From assembly GCF_003336665.1 (NCBI RefSeq), contig NZ_QPIJ01000040.1:1-44743 (forward strand): a DNA stretch of 44,743 bases. Reading direction: 5' to 3'. This document shows positions 15,725 through 24,052 of the stretch, one piece after another. Position numbers and translations under genes: made by a program. Below the pieces are notes generated by a model. The model did no database searches and was not told where the DNA came from. It worked only from the letters and a program-made list of their open reading frames with translations. Every line of letters starts with the position of its first letter. The first letter of the stretch is position 1. This DNA is from Vreelandella rituensis (GTDB lineage Bacteria; Pseudomonadota; Gammaproteobacteria; Pseudomonadales; Halomonadaceae).

Positions 15725-15916
15725 TCAGCGACCTAGCTTCTCGCCGGTAGTACCCGCGATGCCATAGTCACTCTTGGGAATCTCGCTGATGATCACCCGC
15801 ACGTTTTCCTCAGGAGCATCTACGGACGTCGTGACAGCATCGGTCACCCGGCGGATCAAGGTTTCTTTCTGGGTCTGGGTACGACCCGACATCATGTAAA
15901 CGTGAACGGTGGGCAT
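15725..15916 (-). CDS. 4-oxalocrotonate tautomerase family protein
   Basis: This 63-residue protein starts MPTVHVYMMSGRTQTQKETL, so Pro-1 would be the catalytic base after removal of Met. R12 (SGRTQ) lies near the position of the family's active-site arginine, and the pattern VRVIISEIPKSDYGIAG is typical. Tautomerases convert enol and keto forms of catabolic intermediates. It sits 32 bp before iacG and 61 bp after the TRAP binding protein, with an AGGAG site. It is not part of the classical iac gene set, so its role here is open. Confidence 0.85.
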   Translation of the reverse strand: MPTVHVYMMSGRTQTQKETLIRRVTDAVTTSVDAPEENVRVIISEIPKSDYGIAGTTGEKLGR

Positions 15917-15977
15917 TTCTTCTTGGCTCCTGTCAGGTTTTGCGAATCAGCCCCAGCCGAGGCCAGGACACACCACA

Positions 15978-17006
15978 CTAAAATTCGGTCAGGTTCTTGT
16001 ACTCTTCATAGTTCTCGCTGTAGGCACGGAAGGATTCGAGCACTTTGCGGAAATCGCCATCGGCTTGTGCATTCTCCTCAAGCACCTCGCGCGTCGCCTC
16101 GCTCAATGCCTCCAACACCTCGTCAGGGAAGCGTTCCACTTCAACCCCTGCCTCGCGGAATTCGTCAAGCACAGCTGATTGAGCCTGCATTTGCTGACCG
16201 TACATCTGGATACTCAAATCGCTGCAGGCATGGCGTACAGCTAGACGCTGGCCATCTGTAAGGCCACCCCATACATCAGCATTAACGATGAGTTCATTGA
16301 GACTGCCGGGCTGATGCCAGCCGGGGAAGTAGTAGTGTTCAGTCACTTCCTGAAAGCCTGCGCTGACGTCAATGGTCGGGAAGCTCAACTCGGCAGCGCC
16401 GATGCGTCCGGTGTCGAGACCTAAGAACGTCTCGCCTGCCGGGATAGAGACTGGCGACACTCCTAAACGGCTCATCACCTCGCCACCGAGTCCACTAATA
16501 CGCATACTCATGCCGCGCAGGTCCTCAACGCTAGTAATCTCATCGATGAACCAGCCGCCTGCCTCGGAGACCATCGCGCCGCAGGGGATCGGCACAACAT
16601 TGTGGGAGCGGTAAAGCTCTTCCCAAAGCTCAATCCCACCGCCGCTATATAACCATGCCAAGTATTGGGGTACGTCCGGCCCGAATGGAATACTTTGGAA
16701 TAATGCCGCGGCAGGGATCTGCCCTGCCCAATAACTCGCCGCTGACCAGCCAGCATCCAAGCTGCCATTACCTACATTTTCGAGGATCTGGAAAGGGGGC
16801 GAGAAGGCTCCAGCATCGTAGGGTGTAAAGCTCAGCTCACCCTCCGTAGCGGTCTCGACATCCTGGGCAAAACGATGGATGGAATCATCGATGACCTTCA
16901 GGCTGAACGGAAAGGCCGACTGCAATGTCAGGGTCTGGGCCATGGCCCCGGTGGAGGCTAAAGCGGCCCCAGCGAGGATGAGGGAGCGAGTCAATGGCTT
17001 GTTCAT
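15978..17006 (-). CDS. TRAP transporter 1, periplasmic binding protein (DctP type)
   Basis: This 342-residue protein begins MNKPLTRSLILAGAALASTG with a signal peptide probably cut after AMA (near residue 23). The body shows DctP/TRAP binding-protein features: QSAFPFSLKVIDDSIHRFAQ, then GLDTGRIGAAELSFPTIDVS and GLTDGQRLAVRHA. The start at 17006 follows CAAGGAA; upstream reading to 17249 overlaps dctM and is not coding. It is 41 bp downstream of its large permease subunit. Its place between iacF and iacG suggests an indole-acid or related aromatic acid as ligand. Confidence 0.92.
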   Translation of the reverse strand: MNKPLTRSLILAGAALASTGAMAQTLTLQSAFPFSLKVIDDSIHRFAQDVETATEGELSFTPYDAGAFSPPFQILENVGNGSLDAGWSAASYWAGQIPAAALFQSIPFGPDVPQYLAWLYSGGGIELWEELYRSHNVVPIPCGAMVSEAGGWFIDEITSVEDLRGMSMRISGLGGEVMSRLGVSPVSIPAGETFLGLDTGRIGAAELSFPTIDVSAGFQEVTEHYYFPGWHQPGSLNELIVNADVWGGLTDGQRLAVRHACSDLSIQMYGQQMQAQSAVLDEFREAGVEVERFPDEVLEALSEATREVLEENAQADGDFRKVLESFRAYSENYEEYKNLTEF

Positions 17007-17047
17007 TATTGGATTCCTTGATGTACTCGGGTTGATTAGAACAGTTG

Positions 17048-18379
17048 TTAAAGCAGCAATACCGCGGGAAACAGCAGGATGAGCAAGAGCACCAGCAGCT
17101 GTATCGCGATAAAGGGCACCACGCCGCGATATATATCGACAGTGGATACCCGATCTCCCATGGCGCCCTTGAGGTAGAACAGCGAGATACCGAAGGGTGG
17201 GGTCAGGAAGGAGGTCTGCAGGTTGATGGCAAAGAGCACAGCGAACCACACCATGAGTGCGCCGCCGGAAAGGCCATTGCCGAGGTCGAGTTGGCTAACG
17301 AGGGGAGCAAAAATCGGCATCAGAATTAGCGAGATCTCCAGCCAATCCAGAAAGAAGCCGAGCAGAAAGACCATCACTAGGATCAACAGGATCACGTTCC
17401 AGTCACCGGCCCCCATCAGCCCCAGTGTTGCGAGGATCAGGCGATCGCCCCCCACACCCTTGAAGATTAACGAGAAGCAGGTTGCGGTGATCACCAACAG
17501 CATGATCATGGCGGTGGCGATGCTGGTCTCCCGGGCCGCTGCCAATACTGAGACCAGTTTAGCTTTGCCGGTCAGCCCGGCGAACAGCAATACCGCCAGC
17601 ACCCCGATACCGCTTGCTTCGGTAGGCGTGGCAACCCCAGTGATAATCGCCCCCAATACTAGGGGAATCAGTACCAGAAAGGGGGCGAGCGCCAGGGCAT
17701 CCCGCCACGGGCCGGACGAGCCCTCACGCTGTTTTTTCGGTATAGGGACAGATGTATCTTCTTGGCGCGTTCTCCACCAGGCAGTAACTAGCGAGTAAAG
17801 GCCATAAAGCAGGATCAGCATGCCGCTTGGCACTAGGGCGGCGCGGAAAAGCTGGCCCACCGGCACCGCCACTAGGCTGGCGAGAACGATCAGCATGACC
17901 GAGGGCGGCATCAAGATTGCCAGGGTACCTGAGGCTGAGATCAACCCTGAGGAAGTACGGGCCGAATAGCCAGCCTCGAGCATTCGCGGCAGGGCCAGCA
18001 CGGACAAGAGTACTACCGAGGCCCCGACAACGCCCGTGGTAGCTGCCAGTAGTCCACCAACAAACAAGACTGTCAGCGAGAGGTGGCCTGGTAAGCGATG
18101 CAACAGCCGCTCACTAACCCGGAAAGCATTCCGGGCCAGACCAGTGCGCTCCAAAAGTAAGCCCATCAGAATAAACATCGGTATTGCGATATACAGCCAG
18201 TTGTTCAAGGCATTGGCATATATGCGCGTCAACATCAGGTTAGAGAAAGCCAAGGGCAGATCAGAGGTTACTAGGAATAGCGTCGAGACTCCTCCCAGTA
18301 CCAGCGCTACGGGATAACCGGAAAGTATTCCCGCGAATAGCAGTGCCACCATCAACAGTGGTATCCAATGCTCAACCAT
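17048..18379 (-). CDS. TRAP transporter 1, large permease subunit (DctM type)
   Basis: This 443-residue, highly hydrophobic protein has about 12 membrane segments. It shows the DctM motifs IPMFILMGLLLERTGLA, TSSGLISASGTLAILMPPSV and TGVATPTEASGIGVLAV. The ATG at 18379 has a GAGGACA site and overlaps the end of the small subunit gene by 8 bp, so the two are coupled. It forms the Na+-driven core of the importer. Confidence 0.94.
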   Translation of the reverse strand: MVEHWIPLLMVALLFAGILSGYPVALVLGGVSTLFLVTSDLPLAFSNLMLTRIYANALNNWLYIAIPMFILMGLLLERTGLARNAFRVSERLLHRLPGHLSLTVLFVGGLLAATTGVVGASVVLLSVLALPRMLEAGYSARTSSGLISASGTLAILMPPSVMLIVLASLVAVPVGQLFRAALVPSGMLILLYGLYSLVTAWWRTRQEDTSVPIPKKQREGSSGPWRDALALAPFLVLIPLVLGAIITGVATPTEASGIGVLAVLLFAGLTGKAKLVSVLAAARETSIATAMIMLLVITATCFSLIFKGVGGDRLILATLGLMGAGDWNVILLILVMVFLLGFFLDWLEISLILMPIFAPLVSQLDLGNGLSGGALMVWFAVLFAINLQTSFLTPPFGISLFYLKGAMGDRVSTVDIYRGVVPFIAIQLLVLLLILLFPAVLLL

Positions 18380-18920
18380 GGTTGTCCTCCTCTGGGGAAC
18401 GCCCACGAAACAAGGTGACGATCACAATCAATACCGCCAACAGGAACATGGTGATCCCGATGGGAAGCATTGCTTTGATCACGTATATATCGTTTAGTCC
18501 GCCATCTGCAGATCGTTCACCTGTAAGGAAGGCACGCTCGACGAACCGCCAGGAGGGCAACAACAGAAACCCGAAGAAGGGGAGCGCGAAGCAAAGATGA
18601 CCGACCAGATCGAGCCAGCGCCGTCCACGCTGCGAAAGCCGTGCGTTCAGGATATCCACCCGTACATGGCGATCCAGCAACAGTACCGGTGCAATAGCCA
18701 ACATGATGGCCATGGAAAATAACAACACCTGAAGCCCCATGAGACTGTTGAAGGTGATTGATTCGCCCACCAGCCAATAGGAACGCTCGAAGTCGATCAG
18801 TCGGGACAGACCCAGCAGGTGCATCAACACGCCGACGCCAATAATAAAGGCGATGGCCAGTAGACACAGACCGCAGAAGTTCAACAACCTCTCGCACCAG
18901 CGAACAGATCGGACACCCAT
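18372..18920 (-). CDS. TRAP transporter 1, small permease subunit (DctQ type)
   Basis: This 182-residue protein has four predicted membrane helices, with the DctQ-like RHVRVDILNARLSQRGRRWL between the second and third. It begins MGVRSVRWCERLLNFCGLCL behind a GAGGAGAAGG site, 18 bp after iacF. That tight spacing ties TRAP transporter 1 to the iac operon. Confidence 0.9.
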   Translation of the reverse strand: MGVRSVRWCERLLNFCGLCLLAIAFIIGVGVLMHLLGLSRLIDFERSYWLVGESITFNSLMGLQVLLFSMAIMLAIAPVLLLDRHVRVDILNARLSQRGRRWLDLVGHLCFALPFFGFLLLPSWRFVERAFLTGERSADGGLNDIYVIKAMLPIGITMFLLAVLIVIVTLFRGRSPEEDNHG

Positions 18921-18938
18921 ACCCTTCTCCTCAATCGC

Positions 18939-19895
18939 TCAGATATCGATAACTAGCCGAGGGGTTTTGGCCCGGGAGCAGCACACCGCAATCTGATCGT
19001 TGTCTTCTTTCTCTTCATCGCTGAGGAAGTGATCCCGGTGGTCGGGAACCCCCTCTAGTACCTCGGAGATACAGGTACCGCAAACACCCTCCTCGCAGGA
19101 AACGTTCACCTTGACACCGGCCGCCTTGAGCGCCTGAGCAATGGACATGCCCTCTTCCACCTGGACGGTAACACCGCTGGCCACCGCCTCTACCTCAAAG
19201 GCAGCGCCACTGGTGTCGACCTCGGCGGTGAAGTATTCCGAATGGACACGGGGCTTCGGCCAGTCAACCTTCTGAGTCACCCCGATGACCCAATCCATGA
19301 AACCTGTTGGGCCGCAAACATAGAGGTGTGTGTCAGCCGGCTGCGCAGCGAGCACGGTTTCTATATGCAGGTGCTGAGATGGCTCGCCGTCATCGAAGTG
19401 CAACACGAGCGCGTCACCGAAGGTACTTTCCAGCTCATCGATGAAGGCCGCCTTTTCCCGGGAGCGGCAGCAGTAGTGCAATTCGAAGGAGCGACCCTCC
19501 GCTTGCAGCGCGTACGCCATGGCGATCATCGGCGTAATACCGATACCACCGCCCAGCAACAAACTGTGTGGTGCCGACTCATCCAGCGGGAAAAGATTGC
19601 GTGGCACGCTAACCTTGACCTCGGTTCCTTCGTGCAGGCGTTCGTGTACTGCCTGAGAACCGCCCCGCGAAGCGGGATCGAGCAGAACACCGAGACGATA
19701 ACGATGACGTTCGCCAGGGGGGTTACTTAGCGAATACTGGCGTATCATTCCGTCATCAAGGTGGATATCGATATGAGAACCTGCTTCAAACGCCGGCAGC
19801 TCACCGCCATCCACAGCCGCCAGGTCGATCACCGCGATCTCATTGGTGTGGGCGTCGCGGCGCACAACTCGTAGCGTTATGATGTCATCTTGCAT
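18939..19895 (-). CDS. iacF: Dioxygenase reductase component, probable IacF
   Basis: This 318-residue electron-transfer protein has an FMN/FAD-binding barrel (IRQYSLSNPPGERHRYRLGV), an NAD-binding part (HSLLLGGGIGITPMIAMAYA, LYVCGPTGFMDW) and a C-terminal plant-type [2Fe-2S] ferredoxin (VNVSCEEGVCGTC and a later AVCCS). It resembles VanB/phthalate-reductase-type proteins. It should pass electrons from NAD(P)H to the Rieske oxygenase IacCD. The ATG at 19895 is spaced correctly from GGAG; upstream starts are not. Confidence 0.86.
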   Translation of the reverse strand: MQDDIITLRVVRRDAHTNEIAVIDLAAVDGGELPAFEAGSHIDIHLDDGMIRQYSLSNPPGERHRYRLGVLLDPASRGGSQAVHERLHEGTEVKVSVPRNLFPLDESAPHSLLLGGGIGITPMIAMAYALQAEGRSFELHYCCRSREKAAFIDELESTFGDALVLHFDDGEPSQHLHIETVLAAQPADTHLYVCGPTGFMDWVIGVTQKVDWPKPRVHSEYFTAEVDTSGAAFEVEAVASGVTVQVEEGMSIAQALKAAGVKVNVSCEEGVCGTCISEVLEGVPDHRDHFLSDEEKEDNDQIAVCCSRAKTPRLVIDI

Positions 19896-19911
19896 GGTCA
19901 TCTCCAGTGTT

Positions 19912-20670
19912 TCAGCGCATGTAAATGCCGCCGTTGACATCCCAGCAGGCGCCGTTTACGAAGGCGGCTTGAGGGCTTGCCAAAAAAGCCACCATCTGAC
20001 CAACCAGGTCGGGCGATCCCAGTTGTCCAACGGGGATATTGGCCAACGCCTTCTCCAGATTGTCGCCAAGCACGCCACGCACCATTGGCGTGTCCAACGG
20101 CCCCGGCGCAATGGCGTTACAGGTCACCCCGTCAGCCGCCAGATCGCGAGCGAATATCTTGGTCAACGTCAGAATGGCCCCCTTGGAAGCCGCGTAATGC
20201 GCACCCGTGGCTGTGCCACCGTTCTGCCCTGCCAGCGATGCCAGGTTCACCAATCGACCATAGCCACGTTCTTTGAAGTGACGGCCGAATATCTGACAGC
20301 CGGCGAAGACACCGCCGGCGTTGATTGCCATGACCTCGTTGAAAAAGGCCGGGTCGATATCGAATAGGTCTTGAACCGCCGTGCGGGCAGCATTGTTGAC
20401 CAGCACTTCGCAACTGCCCCAGCGCTCGACGACCCTGTCCAGGACACACTGGAAGTCGTCGGGGTTAGCAATATCCAGTGTCGCCGTCACCGCGGTCTCA
20501 CCTGCCAGGTCTAGCTCAGACGCCAGTGCTTCGGCCGGTTCAGGGTCGACATCAGTAATGACGACGCGAAACCCCGCCTTGTGAAGCGCGCGCACTATAT
20601 GGACACCGAGCCCACGTGCCCCGCCGGTAATCACCGCGGTCTGAAGCTTGTCGGGTAGTGGTTTAGTCAT
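19912..20670 (-). CDS. iacE: Short-chain dehydrogenase/reductase, probable IacE
   Basis: This 252-residue SDR has the nucleotide motif TGGARGLG near residue 15, NNAA in the middle, and the catalytic YxxxK as HYAASKGAILTLTK. Its C-terminus (FVNGACWDVNGGIYMR) is typical. In iac clusters IacE works between the IacA hydroxylation and the Rieske dioxygenase step. It shares one base with the end of iacD and lies 16 bp before iacF. Confidence 0.85.
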   Translation of the reverse strand: MTKPLPDKLQTAVITGGARGLGVHIVRALHKAGFRVVITDVDPEPAEALASELDLAGETAVTATLDIANPDDFQCVLDRVVERWGSCEVLVNNAARTAVQDLFDIDPAFFNEVMAINAGGVFAGCQIFGRHFKERGYGRLVNLASLAGQNGGTATGAHYAASKGAILTLTKIFARDLAADGVTCNAIAPGPLDTPMVRGVLGDNLEKALANIPVGQLGSPDLVGQMVAFLASPQAAFVNGACWDVNGGIYMR

Positions 20671-21155
20671 CAGTGCAAATAGCTGAACGAATTCAGCACT
20701 CCATCCGAGTTGAGTAGACGAACCACTTTCTCCTGAATCTTGAAGCCGGAATCGGTGGACTGGAGGGTGTAGCGCACGTTTGCCGCCCAGAGCCGCTGGC
20801 GCCCGAACTTGTCTTCGACCAGATGCTGGCCGCAGGAGACAACGACACTGTCACCGTCGACAACGTCGATAACGAAGCGCGACAAAGTGCGTACGGTGAC
20901 CGCCGCCGGCGCTGAAGATATCGAGAATCCTTCCTGGAATCGTTTGATTCGGTCACGTCGCATCTTGTCGTCGTCGTAACAGAGATTCAGCACCTCCGCG
21001 TAATCTTCGGCGTCCTCGATAGGTATGATGTACAGGCCCTCCGGCTGCCAGAGATCGAGCCAGGCGTCGTACTGCCTCGCGTCCAGAAGCGCGGCTTCGT
21101 TCCAGAGGAACTGCGTGACCTGCCACAGTTGGTTATCGGTGTCGGTCTTGTTCAT
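20670..21155 (-). CDS. iacD: Aromatic ring-hydroxylating dioxygenase beta subunit, probable IacD
   Basis: This 161-residue small subunit of a Rieske oxygenase has NTF2-like features: FLWNEAALLDARQYDAWLDL, YIIPIEDAEDYAEVLNLCYD and a VLNSFSYLH end. It pairs with the alpha subunit, whose gene ends 5 bp upstream. The ATG at 21155 has an AGGAG site; the longer frame from 21185 overlaps iacC. Confidence 0.86.
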   Translation of the reverse strand: MNKTDTDNQLWQVTQFLWNEAALLDARQYDAWLDLWQPEGLYIIPIEDAEDYAEVLNLCYDDDKMRRDRIKRFQEGFSISSAPAAVTVRTLSRFVIDVVDGDSVVVSCGQHLVEDKFGRQRLWAANVRYTLQSTDSGFKIQEKVVRLLNSDGVLNSFSYLH

Positions 21156-21160
21156 GTCAT

Positions 21161-22435
21161 TCACTCCTGCATCATCCGTTTCCACATGGCATAGGCAGCA
21201 CGCATCCCCGTTTCATCCGAAACGTGCCCTCTTGGACCCGCTTCACCGGGAACTTCCTTTTCTATGCCGCGATTGACCAGAATCGGCAGTTCGGGGCCAC
21301 CGTCCACGCCACGCTGGATACGCTCCCAAACCTCGGCATCATCGGGAGAGCCAAAACCCATGGGACCCTGGAAATGCTCGTGCAGACGCATGCGCATCTG
21401 ATTGGCGGCTTCCGGCCCACCCTCCATGCCAATAGCGATATGACGAATTTCGGTCTTGTCGACGGCAGCCGGCGTGAGTACCCGGAAGAAAGCCATCGAG
21501 CAGGCCACGTTGGGGAACAGGTTGAGGTTGAACCCCGAGCCCCCCACCGCACGCACGATCCGGCGTACCTGATCTTCGGGATAGTTCTCATTGCGCAACT
21601 TCTGGGCCAGTGCCTCGAAACGCTCGGGGATCTTGCGATCGAGATCCTCCTCGAGATCGACCAACTCGGGAATCATGACCATGACGGAGTGACCGTTACC
21701 CAGATCCTCGACGAACCCTTCGCCGTCGAGGAAACTGAAGGTCTCTTCGGCTTCCTCATCCAGGGACTGTATGAAGGATTTGTGGACGATCGGAAAATGA
21801 TAGGCATCGGTGGTGTTTTCGAGTTGAACCTTCCAGTTCATCGGCACCGCGAACTGATGCTCGCCGAGAGTTTTCACCGGGAAACCGCCGCCCTGCTTCA
21901 TGAACAGGTCGATCCATTTCTTGGCGGCGCCCAGGAATTCTTCCAGAGGCTCAATGTCTTCATTGAACGTAGCGAAGATCATGCCCTGATAACTTTCCGT
22001 GCGCAGCTTGAGCAGCCCATGCTGTGACTTGTCGAAATCGTCCCCGTACTGCTCGGGATACGGCAAGGCGCGCAGGCTGCCATCGAGCCCGTAGCCCCAG
22101 CCGTGGTAGGGGCACTGGAAGGACGATGTCTTACCCTTGTGAATCTCGCACACCGTCGAAGCCCGGTGGCGGCAACGGTTGACCATCACATGGATGTTAC
22201 TTTTACGGTCACGTACCACGATGACCGGCTCAAGGCCCACTTTGGACAGCTTGAACGACCCCTTGTCGGGAACCTCGCTCGCATGCGCTACCCACACCCA
22301 GGTCTTGCGGAAAATCTTCTCCTGCTCTTTCTCAAAAAGCTCTGAGCTGGTGTACATCGGAGTCGCAATTCTATCTTTTCTCACCAGTTCGTCTGGATCG
22401 AGCGTAATGTTCTTGGCGTCAATAAGTTGATTCAT
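21161..22435 (-). CDS. iacC: Rieske dioxygenase alpha subunit, probable IacC
   Basis: This 424-residue catalytic subunit carries the Rieske [2Fe-2S] ligands C88, H90, C108 and H111 (NRCRHRAS and FQCPYHGWGY), the bridging aspartate D210, and iron-binding H213 and H218 (NTTDAYHFPIVH). It belongs to the benzoate/anthranilate-like group. In indole-3-acetate degradation IacC with IacD and IacF is needed for the steps leading to catechol. The ATG at 22435 has a GAGGATAA site; the frame open to 22672 runs into iacB. Gene order with its neighbours, not this sequence alone, favours IacC over benzoate or anthranilate dioxygenase. Confidence 0.86.
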   Translation of the reverse strand: MNQLIDAKNITLDPDELVRKDRIATPMYTSSELFEKEQEKIFRKTWVWVAHASEVPDKGSFKLSKVGLEPVIVVRDRKSNIHVMVNRCRHRASTVCEIHKGKTSSFQCPYHGWGYGLDGSLRALPYPEQYGDDFDKSQHGLLKLRTESYQGMIFATFNEDIEPLEEFLGAAKKWIDLFMKQGGGFPVKTLGEHQFAVPMNWKVQLENTTDAYHFPIVHKSFIQSLDEEAEETFSFLDGEGFVEDLGNGHSVMVMIPELVDLEEDLDRKIPERFEALAQKLRNENYPEDQVRRIVRAVGGSGFNLNLFPNVACSMAFFRVLTPAAVDKTEIRHIAIGMEGGPEAANQMRMRLHEHFQGPMGFGSPDDAEVWERIQRGVDGGPELPILVNRGIEKEVPGEAGPRGHVSDETGMRAAYAMWKRMMQE

Positions 22436-22475
22436 CTTGTTATCCTCATGCATTGACCGGCGGATGCTGTCTTTA

Positions 22476-22820
22476 TTATTCAGGGACCACCAGCTCGCGG
22501 CCGATGCGGGCCTCGACACGGGCGTATTTCCACAGCTTGTAGGTACCATCGCCCACCGGGGTGGTGCGGAAGAAGTTGCAGGCCGCCACGACGGTCTCGT
22601 AGTCCGGAACGTCGGCCATGATGTAGGCAGTCCAGGGAGCCGTAGCGGATGGACCGACCATGATGCGGTCATCGTCCATGATCCCCAGGATGTTGACCCC
22701 GGGCAGCTCGTCGATGCCTTTCATCATCTGGCTGAATGCCTGCCAGACCTGCTTGCCCTCGTCGGCGGTAGCATTCATGAAATTCTGGTTGATACCGATG
22801 CAAAACAGTACGCGATTCAT
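22476..22820 (-). CDS. iacB: Small ferredoxin-like-fold protein, probable IacB
   Basis: This 114-residue protein looks like a YCII/EthD-type dimeric alpha-beta barrel (MNRVLFCIGINQNFMNATAD, then WTAYIMADVPDYETVVAACN and ARVEARIGRELVVPE). A small protein of this kind follows iacA in known iac clusters; its chemical role is not settled. It starts behind GCGGAGATCACC and lies 65 bp after iacA and 40 bp before iacC. I identify it mainly by position. Confidence 0.75.
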   Translation of the reverse strand: MNRVLFCIGINQNFMNATADEGKQVWQAFSQMMKGIDELPGVNILGIMDDDRIMVGPSATAPWTAYIMADVPDYETVVAACNFFRTTPVGDGTYKLWKYARVEARIGRELVVPE

Positions 22821-22885
22821 AATGGTGATCTCCGCTAGTTCGTTTGGAACAGTTCGTTTAGGTCAGTTCGTTTGTGAATGGCCGG

Positions 22886-24031
22886 TCACAGGTAGCCCGG
22901 CAGGGGGTCATGGCCGAAGAAGATGGCTCCGGCGTTCTTCCAGGTAATCTCGCCCATGAAGGCATGCTGGGTGCACAGCTGGGAATCGCGCAGGATTCGC
23001 GACAGGGGGTGGCTGTTGTCGGCCCCGGTCATGCCGCTGATCTGGTATACGCTGCGAATCGAGTCGGCGCATTCATGGGTCAGATGGGTAGTGGATAGGC
23101 GCAGCAGGTTGATCTGCTCGCGGCTTGGCTCGCCACCGGCCTGAATGCTTGCCCAGGCGTCCTCGGTACTCTCGTAGAAGAAGGCACGGGCGGCGCGGAC
23201 CCTGGCCTCGGCCTTGCCGAGGGCAATCTGGGCATACTCTCGCTCACCCAGGTTGGGGGCTCCGGTGACTGACTTGCGCCCACCCGCCATCGCACGGACG
23301 ATATCCAGTGCCTCCCGGGCCAGTCCCAGAGTGGTCACCGCCAGTACCTGAGCGGCGAAGGAGAGCGAGGGGTAGCGAAAGAAGGGAGCATCGATATTGG
23401 GCTTGCCGCCGCGCACGAAGGTCCAGGCTTCCGGAACATAGGCGTCCTTGACCACGAGGTCGTGACTGCCGGTGGCCACCATGCCCAGCATGTCCCAGGT
23501 CGGGTCGATCTCCACCTGGTCGCGGGGCAGCACCGCCATGCGCGGCAGAGCGCCCTCTTCGTCGGGAAGAATGCCCACGCCACACAGCGAAGCGCCCATG
23601 CAACCGCTGGCGAATTTCCAGCGGCCTTTGATACGGAAACCGTTATCGACCCGCTCGGCGGGCTGGGGTGGGAAGATACCGCCGGCGAAGACGACGTCGG
23701 GGGAATCCCGCCACACTTCCTTCAGCGTTTCCTCGGGTAACGCGGCCAAATAGGCAGGGTTCATACCGAAGCTGGCCACCCAGCCAGAGGAACCATCCGC
23801 CGCCGAGACCGCTTCCACCATTTTCAGAAACTCGGCGGGTGACTTCTCGTCACCGCCGTAGGTGGCGGGCACCATGGCGCGATAGACGCCAATGGCCTGG
23901 AACTCCTCGATGATATCCTGAGAAATATGGCGCTGGGCCTCGAACTCCTCGCGGCGTTGGCGAATGGTATCGAGCAGTGCATCGAAGCGGGCTTCCCCGC
24001 CCCATTGGGACTTATCGACAGTGCTATGCAT
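22886..24031 (-). CDS. iacA: Acyl-CoA dehydrogenase-fold flavin monooxygenase, probable IacA
   Basis: This 381-residue protein has the acyl-CoA dehydrogenase fold but belongs to the group D two-component flavin monooxygenases (HpaH C2, HsaA). Seen are AAFGM-like SSGWVASFGMNPAYLAALPE, FRIKGRWKFASGCMGASLCG, and the C-terminal RDSQLCTQHAFMGEITW replacing the catalytic region of true dehydrogenases. IacA oxidises indole-3-acetate at the indole ring with reduced flavin from a partner reductase, here probably IacG. It starts the A-B-C-D-E-F run. A true acyl-CoA dehydrogenase is unlikely given the neighbours. Confidence 0.86.
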   Translation of the reverse strand: MHSTVDKSQWGGEARFDALLDTIRQRREEFEAQRHISQDIIEEFQAIGVYRAMVPATYGGDEKSPAEFLKMVEAVSAADGSSGWVASFGMNPAYLAALPEETLKEVWRDSPDVVFAGGIFPPQPAERVDNGFRIKGRWKFASGCMGASLCGVGILPDEEGALPRMAVLPRDQVEIDPTWDMLGMVATGSHDLVVKDAYVPEAWTFVRGGKPNIDAPFFRYPSLSFAAQVLAVTTLGLAREALDIVRAMAGGRKSVTGAPNLGEREYAQIALGKAEARVRAARAFFYESTEDAWASIQAGGEPSREQINLLRLSTTHLTHECADSIRSVYQISGMTGADNSHPLSRILRDSQLCTQHAFMGEITWKNAGAIFFGHDPLPGYL

Positions 24032-24052
24032 AAGTAACTCCTATTGTTTTGT

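Noticed and set aside
17007..17249. Longer start for the TRAP 1 binding protein
   Set aside because: It would overlap dctM and hide the signal peptide that begins at 17006.
20670..22435. Benzoate or anthranilate dioxygenase (benAB/antAB)
   Set aside because: The subunits look similar, but the flanking flavin monooxygenase, SDR, amidase and flavin reductase, and the lack of a benD-type dehydrogenase, fit the iac set better.
22436..22672. Longer start for the Rieske alpha subunit
   Set aside because: It overlaps iacB in another frame; the ATG at 22435 has the ribosome site.
22886..24031. Ordinary acyl-CoA dehydrogenase
   Set aside because: Sequence pattern and context with a flavin reductase fit two-component monooxygenases; no acyl-CoA genes are adjacent.
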